Assembly: GCF_000812565.1 (NCBI RefSeq)
Contig: NZ_JTAM01000003.1
Coordinates: 124,001-188,000, forward strand
Source: Flammeovirga sp. OC4
Lineage (GTDB): Bacteria; Bacteroidota; Bacteroidia; Cytophagales; Flammeovirgaceae
Direction: 5' to 3'
Length of the DNA stretch: 64,000 bases
Shown here: piece by piece, positions 54,330-63,728 of the stretch
Numbering within the stretch: position 1 is the first letter of the stretch
Layout: every line of letters begins with the position of its first letter
Notes under the pieces: generated by a model
Database searches by the model: none
Seen by the model: only the letters and a program-made list of their open reading frames with translations
What the model was told of the DNA's origin: nothing
Position numbers and translations under genes: made by a program

Positions 54330-55667
54330 ATGAATATAACTGAAGAATATATTCAAACCATATCCCCAACATCAACAGCTTTTAATGCAGGAAAAAAATT
54401 ATCAATGCCTGCGAAGTGGCTGTCTTATGGTAAAAGTGAAAGAGGGCTATGGGGAGAATTAAAAGGAAGTGGAAAAAAGCCCTACAAAACTCAAATTGAT
54501 ATTGTTGATTTTGCTTACAAATGCTCTTGTCCCTCCAGGCAATTCCCCTGTAAACATGGCATCGCTTTAATGCTTTTATATGTGGGGTTGGAAGGAAAAA
54601 TAGAAGAAACGGAAGAGCATGAATGGGTTAAAGAATGGCTAGATAAGCGTACTGTTAAGAAGAGTCAAGTACATGAAACAAAAGAAGTAACTGAAGAAGA
54701 GTCAGTTAAAAAAAAGAAGAATAAACTACGAACTGAAGCAAAACGATTTGAAGAGGTTAAATATGGTATTGAAGAACTTGAACTTTGGCTGAAAGATATG
54801 GTTCGTATAGGTTTTCTAGAATTACCTAATCAAAGAAAAAAGATAGCTGAATTATCGAAAAGAATGATTGATGCTAAAGCTACTCGATTATCGGCTTGGG
54901 TAAGATCTTATGCTGAATTCAACTTCAATAATGAACAGGTATGGAGAGAACAAGCCATGCAAACTACAGCCCGGTTATTCCTACTTATTAAAACATTTAA
55001 CAACTATGATCAACTTTCCCCATTATGGCAGCAAACTATTAAAACGCTAGTGGGGTGGAACCAATCGACCAAAGAGTTAATCAATGATCCAGAAGCAGAA
55101 TGTGTAGAAGATCATTGGTTAGTAGTAGGCCAAGAAACTTCCGAAAGGGAGGGCATTACCACTCAAAAAAGTTGGTTGTTGGGTTTACAGACTAACAGAA
55201 ATGCGTTAATCCTTAGCTTTAAAACCAATTACTCTAGCTTTGACCACTCCCTATCTACGGGGATGTTATTTGAGGGAGAACTTAAGTTTTTCCCTTCTAT
55301 CACTCCGTTGAGGGCAGTGGTTTCAAAGCAAAAGTTAAACTTAAACGAACTTATTTGTTTACCTCATTTTATGGAAAATATCAATGAAGTGTATCAGCAA
55401 AGAGCTGAAAAACTGATCAAAAATCCTTGGGAGTTGGAACAATTAGTCTGTTTAGAATCTGTTCAATTAGTACTTCAGAAGAAGGAAAATGTAGTTTGTG
55501 ATACTTTTCAAAACTATATCACTATTGAAGAAGAGTGCCCTGAAGATGTGCTATTAAATTGGTATGCTTTGGAAGGTTCTTCTCCTTCTAAAATCGTAGG
55601 TTTATTTAGAAATGGCAAACTATTACCTCTTGGATTATTTCATCAACATAAATACCTGAAATTATAA
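54330..55667 (+). CDS. SWIM zinc-finger protein, first gene of the MoxR-VWA operon
   Basis: 445 residues, cytoplasmic. The SWIM motif CxC-x6-CxH is C65, C67, C74, H76 (YKCSCPSRQFPCKHG), preceded by the LSYGKSERGLWGELKGSGKKPYK region that usually precedes it. SWIM fingers bind DNA or protein. A charged coiled coil (about 95-150, KKKKNKLRTEAKRFEEV) and a large helical C-terminal part (150-445) without a recognised domain follow. It opens a five-gene operon with DUF5691, MoxR, DUF5682 and VWA genes; the stop codon overlaps the next gene by one base. No clear promoter consensus upstream, only a near -7 match (TATTTTTC, 54295-54302). Confidence 0.9.
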   Translation: MNITEEYIQTISPTSTAFNAGKKLSMPAKWLSYGKSERGLWGELKGSGKKPYKTQIDIVDFAYKCSCPSRQFPCKHGIALMLLYVGLEGKIEETEEHEWVKEWLDKRTVKKSQVHETKEVTEEESVKKKKNKLRTEAKRFEEVKYGIEELELWLKDMVRIGFLELPNQRKKIAELSKRMIDAKATRLSAWVRSYAEFNFNNEQVWREQAMQTTARLFLLIKTFNNYDQLSPLWQQTIKTLVGWNQSTKELINDPEAECVEDHWLVVGQETSEREGITTQKSWLLGLQTNRNALILSFKTNYSSFDHSLSTGMLFEGELKFFPSITPLRAVVSKQKLNLNELICLPHFMENINEVYQQRAEKLIKNPWELEQLVCLESVQLVLQKKENVVCDTFQNYITIEEECPEDVLLNWYALEGSSPSKIVGLFRNGKLLPLGLFHQHKYLKL

Positions 55668-57313
55668 TGTGGAAGCAACTTGTAGAAACGGGATTTTTAG
55701 GGACAGATCGTAAGTCTATACAAAAAGAACTGCTTCCTGAAACCTTAATGAAACAACTTGAAAAAGTAAATGATGAAGACAAGGAAAACTACTTTCTAAT
55801 GACCTTATCTTTAGGACATTATTATTATGAGAGTGGCGAAACGGCCAAGAATTATGAAGGTGATGTTATTACAGACTTCATAGAAGAAAACCGTCCAGAA
55901 ATCCCTCATAACATGGAATTAATTTTTAGCAGAATCAATAACCTTGATACTTCTTTTGCGAAGACTAAATTGACTCATTTATGGCTAGATTGTATCATCA
56001 ATGAGGGACAAATAGTCGGATATCCTTTATTTAAAGAACTTGTTAAGTTTGGTGAAAGAAAAGGGGAGGCATTGAAAGGTAAGATCACAAAAGTACTTTC
56101 TAAAAACACACTAAAAGCGTGCATACAGTTTCATCAAATAAATAATAACTGGATCCAACAACCTATTAATGAGGAAGAATGGTATACAGGTAAAATGGCT
56201 CAACGAAAAGCCATTTTAGAGACACTTTTAGAAAAAGATGCTTTAAAAGCCATTGCACTTCTCGAAGAAACTTGGCACCAAGAAACGTTGAACAATAAAG
56301 TTTCTTTGCTGAATTGTATTTATGAAAATCCTTCTGAAGAATTAGTTACTTTCTTAGAAGACCTTTATAATGGAGAATATAAGTTTGTAGAAACTGAGAA
56401 AGAAAAACAAAGAGAAGGTAGAGCTATTCTCTCCAAGATATTATTGATGTTTCCTTCCTCAAAATTAAGTCAAGAAACATTACAACAAATAGCTCCTTTC
56501 TTTACTAAACGAGCACTAATAAGCAAGCTAAAATGGAAGCTTAACTTTCCTAAGGAACAAATTGACGGCTTCTGGAATGAAAAAAATATGTTGCAAAAGT
56601 ATGGTTTAGGAACTGATGGATTCATGCCTCACAATCATTCTACAAAAGAAGAATGTTGGATGGCCTATTTTATTCAACATATTCCTTTTCAAGCTTTTGC
56701 GGATGCTTTAAAAACAAAGGAAATACATATTATCAACTGTCTTTTTGATAGTAAAGAACTACAACAAAAAGTAAGATATAGTGGTGGTACCGAATCTATT
56801 TTCATTCATGAACTCACTCATAAAGTGAAGTTTAATAAAACTAAAAGTTCCATACAGCTTGTTCAAGCTTTTATTGAAAAAAGGAATTATAACGATTATG
56901 AGTTGAGAGATATTCTGCTTTCAGTTTCATCAGAGGATATTGAAGATTTGATCATTAAAAATAACATTTACAATACCACTATTGACCTCATCTGCAATTA
57001 CGGTTCTGAAATTCCAGACCTAAATTTCTCTTATGATTTAAGTAAAAAATTACTTCAGAAGATCCATTCAAAACCTGAGAAATGGATGTATCGAAATAGC
57101 ACTGATGCACTGGGGCTGATACTTTCTAAAGACATACTTGGAGAGTTAGAAATTCTTAATAAAAAAGAAGAGCAAAGAAAACCTAGTTATAAAGTTGATG
57201 AAGAACGATACCAAGAATCTTTACAAGTGTGGAAAAATAAAATCTATATTCCCATCAAAGAAGTAATTGAAATTCGAGCTCTTTTGGAAGAAGAAGAGTT
57301 CGTTACAAAATAA
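55667..57313 (+). CDS. DUF5691 protein
   Basis: 548 residues, predicted all-helical, no signal peptide. The N-terminus WKQLVETGFLGTDRKSI (residues 2-18) carries the (A/G)-LLGTxR-type opening of DUF5691, a family seen next to SWIM and MoxR genes. Later helices repeat hydrophobic phrases that suggest HEAT/ARM-like solenoid turns (for example KAIALLEETWHQETLNNKVSLLN). No catalytic motif. It overlaps the SWIM gene by one base and is followed 36 bp later by the MoxR gene, so a scaffold role in this complex is a reasonable inference. Confidence 0.82.
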   Translation: MWKQLVETGFLGTDRKSIQKELLPETLMKQLEKVNDEDKENYFLMTLSLGHYYYESGETAKNYEGDVITDFIEENRPEIPHNMELIFSRINNLDTSFAKTKLTHLWLDCIINEGQIVGYPLFKELVKFGERKGEALKGKITKVLSKNTLKACIQFHQINNNWIQQPINEEEWYTGKMAQRKAILETLLEKDALKAIALLEETWHQETLNNKVSLLNCIYENPSEELVTFLEDLYNGEYKFVETEKEKQREGRAILSKILLMFPSSKLSQETLQQIAPFFTKRALISKLKWKLNFPKEQIDGFWNEKNMLQKYGLGTDGFMPHNHSTKEECWMAYFIQHIPFQAFADALKTKEIHIINCLFDSKELQQKVRYSGGTESIFIHELTHKVKFNKTKSSIQLVQAFIEKRNYNDYELRDILLSVSSEDIEDLIIKNNIYNTTIDLICNYGSEIPDLNFSYDLSKKLLQKIHSKPEKWMYRNSTDALGLILSKDILGELEILNKKEEQRKPSYKVDEERYQESLQVWKNKIYIPIKEVIEIRALLEEEEFVTK

Positions 57314-57349
57314 TTGAGACATAATAATCCACCTAAAAATATTACAAAA

Positions 57350-58432
57350 ATGAGTACAGTATTAAGACAACACGCAGAACAACAATTTGCAGAAGAATTA
57401 GAAGCATTAAGAAGTCAAGATAAAGCTCACCGCCCTACTAACTGGGAACTTTCCCCACAAGCTGTTGTAAAATATCTAATGGGAGGAAAACTAGATAATG
57501 GTTTTGAAATCACTCCGAAATATATTGGCAACCAAAGGTTGATGGAAATTGCAGTGGCAACATTGACTACAGATAGAGCTTTATTGCTATATGGAATTCC
57601 AGGCACCGCAAAATCTTGGGTATCAGAACACATTACGGCAGCAGTCACTGGAGATTCTACTTTGTTGATACAAGGTACTGCTGGTACTTCAGAAGAAGCC
57701 ATTCGCTATGGATGGAATTATGCCAAATTATTAGCTGAAGGGCCTACTGAAGCTGCAATCGTAGAAACACCTATGATGAGAGCCATGAAAAATGGTAAAA
57801 TAGCGAGAATTGAAGAACTTACTCGTATTCCTTCGGATGTTCAAGATACTTTACTGACCGTTTTATCTGAAAAAGCAATGCCTATCCCTGAATTAAATAC
57901 TGAAATTCAGGCTATCGGTGGATTCAATATTATTGCGACAGCCAATAATAGAGACAAAGGTGTGAATGAGCTTTCTTCTGCATTAAAAAGACGTTTTAAT
58001 ACCGTTATTCTTCCTGTTCCTGCTACGGCAAAAGAGGAAATCAATATTGTTCAAAGCAGGGTTTCTTCATCCATCAAAGCTTTAGGTTTACCTGCTGCAG
58101 AACCTACTTTAAAAGAAATTCAAAGGGTAGTTAGTATTTTTAGAGAGCTTAGAAATGGTGTGACAGAAGACGGTCGTACTAAAATCAAAACTCCTACAAG
58201 TACTGTTAGTACAGCTGAAGCCATCTCTGTTGTCAACAATGGTTTATCTCTTGCTGCCCATTTTGGCGATGGCACTTTAAATGCTCACGACATCGCTTCA
58301 GGGTTAATCGGTGCCATTGTCAAAGATCCCGTTCAAGATGCTACAGTTTGGAATGAATACCTTGAAGTGATCGTGAAACCAAGAAAAGAATGGAATGACA
58401 TCTATAGAGCTTGTAAGGAGTTGTCTATCTAA
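57350..58432 (+). CDS. MoxR-type AAA+ ATPase
   Basis: 360 residues from the ATG at 57350; the frame runs 36 bases upstream only to a TTG. Walker A is GIPGTAKS (about 82-89), the Walker B region lies in GKIARIEELTRIPSDVQ, sensor 1 is IIATANNRD, and the arginine-finger region follows in ALKRRFNTV. MoxR ATPases are hexameric chaperones that, with VWA proteins, remodel or insert cofactors into targets. The VWA partner is encoded three genes on, in the same operon. The annotated Walker B acid is the Glu pair in IEELTR. Confidence 0.93.
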   Translation: MSTVLRQHAEQQFAEELEALRSQDKAHRPTNWELSPQAVVKYLMGGKLDNGFEITPKYIGNQRLMEIAVATLTTDRALLLYGIPGTAKSWVSEHITAAVTGDSTLLIQGTAGTSEEAIRYGWNYAKLLAEGPTEAAIVETPMMRAMKNGKIARIEELTRIPSDVQDTLLTVLSEKAMPIPELNTEIQAIGGFNIIATANNRDKGVNELSSALKRRFNTVILPVPATAKEEINIVQSRVSSSIKALGLPAAEPTLKEIQRVVSIFRELRNGVTEDGRTKIKTPTSTVSTAEAISVVNNGLSLAAHFGDGTLNAHDIASGLIGAIVKDPVQDATVWNEYLEVIVKPRKEWNDIYRACKELSI

Positions 58433-58470
58433 GCACTTACCCATTTCTTTCACCCTAAGCAATAGTACAG

Positions 58471-60714
58471 ATGAGTATACATATTTTAGGCATAAGACAT
58501 CATGGTGTGGGGTCTGCCAAGCAAGTACAAAAGGAGTTAGAAAGACTTCAACCCGACCTTATTTTAGTGGAAGGTCCACCAGAAATTAGTGACCTTTTTA
58601 AAATGGTGCATCAAAAAACGTTCAAACCTCCTTTGGCATTATTGGTCTACAATAGCATGGACCCAAAACAATCTTCCTTCTATCCTTTTGCATCATACTC
58701 TCCTGAGTGGGTTGCTATTCATTATGGGCAAGAAAATAAGATAGAAGTTAGAGCCATGGATTTACCTGTCTCTGCATCTTTTCTGATTCAAAAGAAAAAA
58801 GAAGAAGTATTGTTACAGCAACTTGACGAAGAAGAAATTCAAGAAGAAATAACCGAAGTAGTTACTGACCCTCTAAGTTATTTAGCAAATGCTGCAGGTT
58901 ATTCTAATTCTGAAGACTGGTGGGATCAGCAGTTTGAACAAAACGCTAGTTCTTCGGAGGAACATTTTGAAGCTGTTATGTATGCCATGGAAACGCTACG
59001 AGAAGACGGTATCCCTTCCACTATGGAAGCAGATAATGAAATTCGTGAGGCATACATGAGAAATATTATCCGTGAGGCAAAAAATGAAATGCATTCTACT
59101 ATTGCTATTGTTTGTGGTGCTTGGCATGCTCCTGCTTTAAAGGAAGATTATTCTGATTCAAAAAAGGACAATAAAGTTCTGAAGAAAGTTCCGAAACGTA
59201 AACTTAAAGTAGCAGCAACATGGATACCTTGGACCAACTCTCGACTCAGCTTTGCTTCGGGATATGGTGCTGGTATTACTTCCCCGGGGTGGTATGAACA
59301 TCAATGGAAAACCAAAACTGATGTTGAAATCAGTTGGCTTACCAAAGTAGCCAATACCTACCGTAAGAAAGACATAGATATGTCAACAGCACACATCATG
59401 GAAGCTTATAAACTTGCAGTAGCATTAGCAGCTTTAAGAGGACATTCATTTGTCAATAAACAAGCATTAGACGAGGCCGTGCTGTCTGTGATGTGTATGG
59501 GTGATGAAATCAAAATGGAGTTGATTAAGGAGAAGTTGGTACTTGCCGAAAAAATTGGCGAAGTACCAGATACCGTCCCTAAAGTACCCTTACAAGAGGA
59601 TTTTGAAAAATGGGTGAAGAAGTTTAGACTAAAGTTAAATGAAGTTGTTAGAGAAATAAAATTAGATCTTCGTAAGCCTAATGACCTTAATAAAAGTATT
59701 TTCTTCCATCGCTTACAATTATTAGAAGTGCCTTGGGCAAAGAAAACTTTCGGAGTTTCAAAAGGAACTTTCAAAGAGTTGTGGCTATTAAAATGGAAGC
59801 CTGAAATTATGGTAAAAATCATTGAGTATGCTTACTTAGGAAACTCAATTGAAACAGCTACTCAGGCTAAAGTGATAGAGGAAGGAAAACAAGTAAAAGA
59901 AATAGCCGTTGCCACTAACCTCTTAAAAGCTTGCATTCCAGCTGAACTTTTTAAGGCGGTGGAGTTTATGCTTGAACAGATCAATACTCTTTCAGCTATC
60001 GCTTCTGATATCAAAGACTTAATGACGGCATTACCTGATTTAGTGGACTTGAGCCGATATGGGAATGTAAGAAAATCTGATCTTTCAGTACTGAGTAATA
60101 TCGTTGAGAATCTCCTGATCAAAGTATTCATCAACCTTCCCAATGCCTGTTATCAATTGGATGAAGAGAATTCGAATAAGATGTTCAATTTGATTATAAA
60201 GGTGAATAATGCTGTACGTATCTATCAAGACAAAGAATTAACTACGCAGTGGTATGAGGCCCTACACAAAGTAATGCGATCACCTGGAGTACACGCTATC
60301 ATCAAAGGGTGTACCTGCCGATTGCTTTCAGATGCTCAATTTCTCCATGAAGAAGTCACTGAAAAAGAGATTTCCACTTCATTATCGATTGGAAATCCAC
60401 CTCAAAAAGTAGCGTCTTGGATTGAAGGGTTTTTGAGAGGAAATGCAAGTATTTTGATTTATGACAACCTGCTTTGGAACTTACTTTATACATGGGTAAG
60501 TACGCTTTCTAAAGATATTTTTGTAGAAATGCTCCCCATGCTAAGAAGAGCGTTTTCGCAATTTGAACCTGAAGACCGTTTCCAGATCGGACAAAAAGCC
60601 AAAAGAGGTTTAGCCACTTCGGAGTCATCTATTGATGAGATTGAAAACAAGGGTTTTGATGAAGCAAGAGCAAATGCTATTCTTCCAGTTTTAGGTGAAT
60701 TAATGGGTATTTAA
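58471..60714 (+). CDS. DUF5682 protein with TraB/TIKI-like N-terminal domain
   Basis: 747 residues, no signal peptide. Residues 1-230 show the TraB/PrgY/TIKI pattern: GIRH (7-10) at the end of the first strand, PDLILVEGP with Glu34, RAMDLP (94-99), the helix NEIREAYMRNII (189-200) and a second GxxH, GAWH (216-219). In TraB-fold proteins the two GxxH motifs and the acid line a putative metal-dependent active site. Residues 230-747 are mostly helical with no recognised motif; the AHIMEAYKLAVALAALRGH stretch is typical of DUF5682. It sits between the MoxR and VWA genes (38 and 10 bp gaps) and is the likely effector or client of that pair (inference). Confidence 0.85.
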   Translation: MSIHILGIRHHGVGSAKQVQKELERLQPDLILVEGPPEISDLFKMVHQKTFKPPLALLVYNSMDPKQSSFYPFASYSPEWVAIHYGQENKIEVRAMDLPVSASFLIQKKKEEVLLQQLDEEEIQEEITEVVTDPLSYLANAAGYSNSEDWWDQQFEQNASSSEEHFEAVMYAMETLREDGIPSTMEADNEIREAYMRNIIREAKNEMHSTIAIVCGAWHAPALKEDYSDSKKDNKVLKKVPKRKLKVAATWIPWTNSRLSFASGYGAGITSPGWYEHQWKTKTDVEISWLTKVANTYRKKDIDMSTAHIMEAYKLAVALAALRGHSFVNKQALDEAVLSVMCMGDEIKMELIKEKLVLAEKIGEVPDTVPKVPLQEDFEKWVKKFRLKLNEVVREIKLDLRKPNDLNKSIFFHRLQLLEVPWAKKTFGVSKGTFKELWLLKWKPEIMVKIIEYAYLGNSIETATQAKVIEEGKQVKEIAVATNLLKACIPAELFKAVEFMLEQINTLSAIASDIKDLMTALPDLVDLSRYGNVRKSDLSVLSNIVENLLIKVFINLPNACYQLDEENSNKMFNLIIKVNNAVRIYQDKELTTQWYEALHKVMRSPGVHAIIKGCTCRLLSDAQFLHEEVTEKEISTSLSIGNPPQKVASWIEGFLRGNASILIYDNLLWNLLYTWVSTLSKDIFVEMLPMLRRAFSQFEPEDRFQIGQKAKRGLATSESSIDEIENKGFDEARANAILPVLGELMGI

Positions 60715-60724
60715 AGTAAAAATC

Positions 60725-61942
60725 ATGAATCGAAATAAAGAAATAGAAGTTTCCGACAATAAACACCAAAATTTAGAAAGATGGAGATTGATGTTAGGAG
60801 GTGATGATGCTGATGGAACTGGACACCAATTATCTAATGAACTAACGGAGTTGGATCAATCGTTGACTGCATTGTATGAGTTTGAACGAAGAGGAAGTTT
60901 TGATTATGGTCCTAATGGAAAACAGCTAAATCGCAAAGGTGGAAGAGGAAAAGGGACTCCTTCTATTGCCAGATGGCTAGGTGATATCAGAAAATATTTC
61001 CCTCAATCAGTGGTCAATGTGATGCAAGCGGATGCCATGAAAAATGATCGTCTGAAAGAAAAAATGATCATGGAGCCGGAGATCCTAGAAAAAGCCGAAG
61101 CTGATGTTCATTTGGTGGCTTCTTTAATGGAAATAGGAAAATTGATCCCTGAAAAAACAAAAGAGACTGCAAGGATGGTGGTCAAAAAGGTTGTGGATGA
61201 GTTGATGGATAAATTGGAACAAAAAACGATTGCCAGTTTAGCTGGAGCATTGGATAAAAGTGCAAGAAGTTTTAGGCCTAGGCATAATGAAATCAACTGG
61301 CCCGCTACTATTAAAAAGAACTTAAAACACTATCAACCAGAATACAAAACCATCATTCCAGAAGTAAAAGTAGGTTATGGAAAGAAATCAAAACGCTCAC
61401 TTAAAGATATTATTCTCTGTCTCGATCAAAGTGGGTCGATGGGTGAATCAGTTATCTACTCTGGAATATTCGGAGCAGTGATGGCTTCTCTTCCCAATGT
61501 GAAAACGAAAATGGTGGTCTTCGATACTCAAATCGCTGATCTTACGGAAGAATTGGAAGATCCCGTTGATTTACTTTTCGGCGTGCAACTTGGTGGAGGA
61601 ACAGACATTAATAAAGCACTACAGTATTGTGAATCATTAGTCGAAAAACCTGATGATACTATCCTTGTTCTTGTCACGGATTTGTGTGGAGGCGGAGATT
61701 TACAACAAATGAAAAAACGTGCCTTATCCTTAGTAGAATCAGGCGTTCAAGTCATCTGTCTTCTTGCTTTAGATGACAATGGCACCCCTTGGTACGACAA
61801 ACAAAATGCAAAGTTTTTTGCCAGCAATAATATTCCAGTTTTTGCTTGTACTCCTGATTTATTTCCCGATATGATGGCGGCTGCAATTCAAAAAAACGAC
61901 ATCAGTACTTGGGCTTCAGAACACGATATTGTACTTCAATAA
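60725..61942 (+). CDS. VWA-domain protein, CoxE-like
   Basis: 405 residues. The N-terminal half is helical with a basic Gly-rich patch (RKGGRGKGTP, about 70-79). The VWA domain occupies about 225-390: MIDAS motif DQSGSM with D234, S236 and S238, the Thr in GGGTDINKAL near 292, and the Asp in VTDLCGGGDL. The intact MIDAS implies Mg-dependent ligand binding. CoxE-type VWA proteins act with MoxR ATPases in protein remodelling. It is the last gene of the operon, 10 bp after the DUF5682 gene. Confidence 0.92.
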   Translation: MNRNKEIEVSDNKHQNLERWRLMLGGDDADGTGHQLSNELTELDQSLTALYEFERRGSFDYGPNGKQLNRKGGRGKGTPSIARWLGDIRKYFPQSVVNVMQADAMKNDRLKEKMIMEPEILEKAEADVHLVASLMEIGKLIPEKTKETARMVVKKVVDELMDKLEQKTIASLAGALDKSARSFRPRHNEINWPATIKKNLKHYQPEYKTIIPEVKVGYGKKSKRSLKDIILCLDQSGSMGESVIYSGIFGAVMASLPNVKTKMVVFDTQIADLTEELEDPVDLLFGVQLGGGTDINKALQYCESLVEKPDDTILVLVTDLCGGGDLQQMKKRALSLVESGVQVICLLALDDNGTPWYDKQNAKFFASNNIPVFACTPDLFPDMMAAAIQKNDISTWASEHDIVLQ

Positions 61943-61965
61943 ATTTCAGTATTCTTTTAAAAGCA

Positions 61966-61994
61966 AGAAGCCACCCTATATGCAGGTGGCTTCT
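61966..61994. terminator. Hairpin between the VWA gene and the convergent secreted protein gene
   Basis: Perfect 10-bp stem agaagccacc / ggtggcttct (loop of 9). The reverse strand continues with TTGCTTTT, so it suits the minus-strand gene ending at 62053; it may also end the MoxR-VWA transcript. Confidence 0.78.
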
Positions 61995-62052
61995 GAAGTT
62001 ATGTTAATGGGCTAATAAAATTAGGTAATTGACATATAGCAAAGTATACACA

Positions 62053-63591
62053 CTATAATATTTCTTTATTGAATTCAATTGTTACAATATTTCGGACGGT
62101 TTTCTTACTAATAAATTCTGATTTAGAATAAATCTCTCCAAACCCGCTATCACGCCCTATAATATCACCTTGAAGCCTTGATACTAATGTTGTCTTTTTT
62201 CCCGATAATTCAGGATTTTGCTTCAGCATTTTTTTGCTTTTCTTTCTTAGTTCACTTGGAGGTTCTGTCCCGAAAATCCAAACATCTCCTTCGATCACTA
62301 GATAGGCCGTATCTCTAAAACTTGAAATAGTAATCAGATAATCTTCCTTCTCCTCTTCAATTTTTTGAATATTATCAAGTTCGGCTAAAAGTTTCAACAG
62401 CTGCTTTCCTTTTTTCTCATTAGGCATTTTAAAAGCTGCCTTTGCTTTTACATCGCGATTCCGATCGTTGGGGTCCATATCAATAGCAATCATACCTGTT
62501 TGAAAGAAGTTGAGGAAATCATCATCCAACATCAAAAAACCAAACTTTATTTGTGATATACTTTCATCTAAATAATAATTGATGTGATCCACTACTTGAT
62601 CCCTAAAGATCTCCAAATCCATCCCATAACATATAAAATTAGAGGTCTTTTCTGGCATATATTGCACTAAATCCATATCTACACCCACATTCTTAGGTTC
62701 CTCTTTTGAAGTCGCTATACTAACAATTGTTGCCTTGCTATCGCTAAAATCTCCTCCAAACCATGAAGACTCATACAAATAGAACTTTTGAAATTGTTCT
62801 AGTGCTTCAAAAAAATCGTTGGATCTTGGTCGAACAATAAAATCCAATAGTGAATGATCATACCCCATGATCGTCGTTAATGAGTAAAAGCTTTTTTCAT
62901 TAAAGTGCATGATAAATGGCATATCTACTATATCAGCAGGGATTCCTTCTTGCTTCTTCAAAGCCTTATTACCTAAGATTGCTTTCTCATCATTGGCAAT
63001 TAGTTGATCAAAATAAGGTATAACATTTTGCTCATCTAGTTTGTAAATTGAATCTTTCATTACAGCATAATCTTCATAGGCGATTTTCTTAAACCTCCAC
63101 TCATCATAAACGGTAATTAACTGCTCTCTTAACTTTTTATCGATGACTCCTTTTAGGAAAAAAATCTTTACAATAAGATAATCTTCTCCTTTCATCACGT
63201 AACCAAAACGTGTTTTCTGCTCCTCTTCTTTTAAGTAAATGAAATTGCCCTTTACACCACTTACCTGAAGTTCCGAACCTTCTACAATCTCTTTTACTTT
63301 ATTAAAATCAACTCCTTCGCTTAATTTAAATCGAACTGTTAAACCTAAATATTCATCGATTTCTTGTGTAAAAACAACTGCTTCTTTACTGATTTCAAAA
63401 ATTTCTTTAAGGTCTGAAGAGATTATATTTTTTAAATATTCTTGTTCAAGTAGACGGTTTGCATCATAATAAAATAAGAAAGATAAACCTTCTGATGGAA
63501 TATTTTCTAAAAGCTTATTGGGTTGACCTTTGGCATTTATATTTAAAGTTGAAATGAAAAAAAATATCAACAAAAAGTATCTCTGGATCAT
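62053..63591 (-). CDS. Secreted protein of unknown function
   Basis: 512 residues with a signal peptide (to about INAKG, residue 22). The sequence begins with IPSEGLSFLFYYDANRLLEQEYLKN, a phrase reminiscent of DUF4836-type Bacteroidota proteins whose first strand reads IP..a..v...d...l, but the match is too weak to assign. It is mixed alpha/beta with no cysteine cluster, no lipobox and no enzymatic motif. It forms its own transcription unit. An inverted repeat (63642-63669) lies about 50 bp upstream of the ATG. Confidence 0.65.
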   Translation of the reverse strand: MIQRYFLLIFFFISTLNINAKGQPNKLLENIPSEGLSFLFYYDANRLLEQEYLKNIISSDLKEIFEISKEAVVFTQEIDEYLGLTVRFKLSEGVDFNKVKEIVEGSELQVSGVKGNFIYLKEEEQKTRFGYVMKGEDYLIVKIFFLKGVIDKKLREQLITVYDEWRFKKIAYEDYAVMKDSIYKLDEQNVIPYFDQLIANDEKAILGNKALKKQEGIPADIVDMPFIMHFNEKSFYSLTTIMGYDHSLLDFIVRPRSNDFFEALEQFQKFYLYESSWFGGDFSDSKATIVSIATSKEEPKNVGVDMDLVQYMPEKTSNFICYGMDLEIFRDQVVDHINYYLDESISQIKFGFLMLDDDFLNFFQTGMIAIDMDPNDRNRDVKAKAAFKMPNEKKGKQLLKLLAELDNIQKIEEEKEDYLITISSFRDTAYLVIEGDVWIFGTEPPSELRKKSKKMLKQNPELSGKKTTLVSRLQGDIIGRDSGFGEIYSKSEFISKKTVRNIVTIEFNKEIL

Positions 63592-63641
63592 AATTTATAT
63601 TTAGTAGTAAACTTGTTTTTAGTATTTAATGATGACACGAA

Positions 63642-63669
63642 TTTGGCAGTCTATGTATTTGCTGCCAAA
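63642..63669. promoter_or_regulatory. Inverted repeat between two minus-strand genes
   Basis: tttggcag - 12 bases - ctgccaaa, a perfect 8-bp inverted repeat, between the LytTR gene (stop at 63729) and the secreted protein gene (ATG at 63591). It lacks a T-run, so it fits an operator better than a terminator. Confidence 0.5.
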
Positions 63670-63728
63670 AACAATTGATAAATGCAGAGGTATAATTAAT
63701 AATTGACGAAACAGCTTATTGCATTCAA

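Noticed and set aside
59406-59822. A 138-codon frame opposite the DUF5682 gene
   Set aside because: It is a mirror of the helical, lysine-rich region of DUF5682 (serine/phenylalanine-rich translation), typical of shadow frames.
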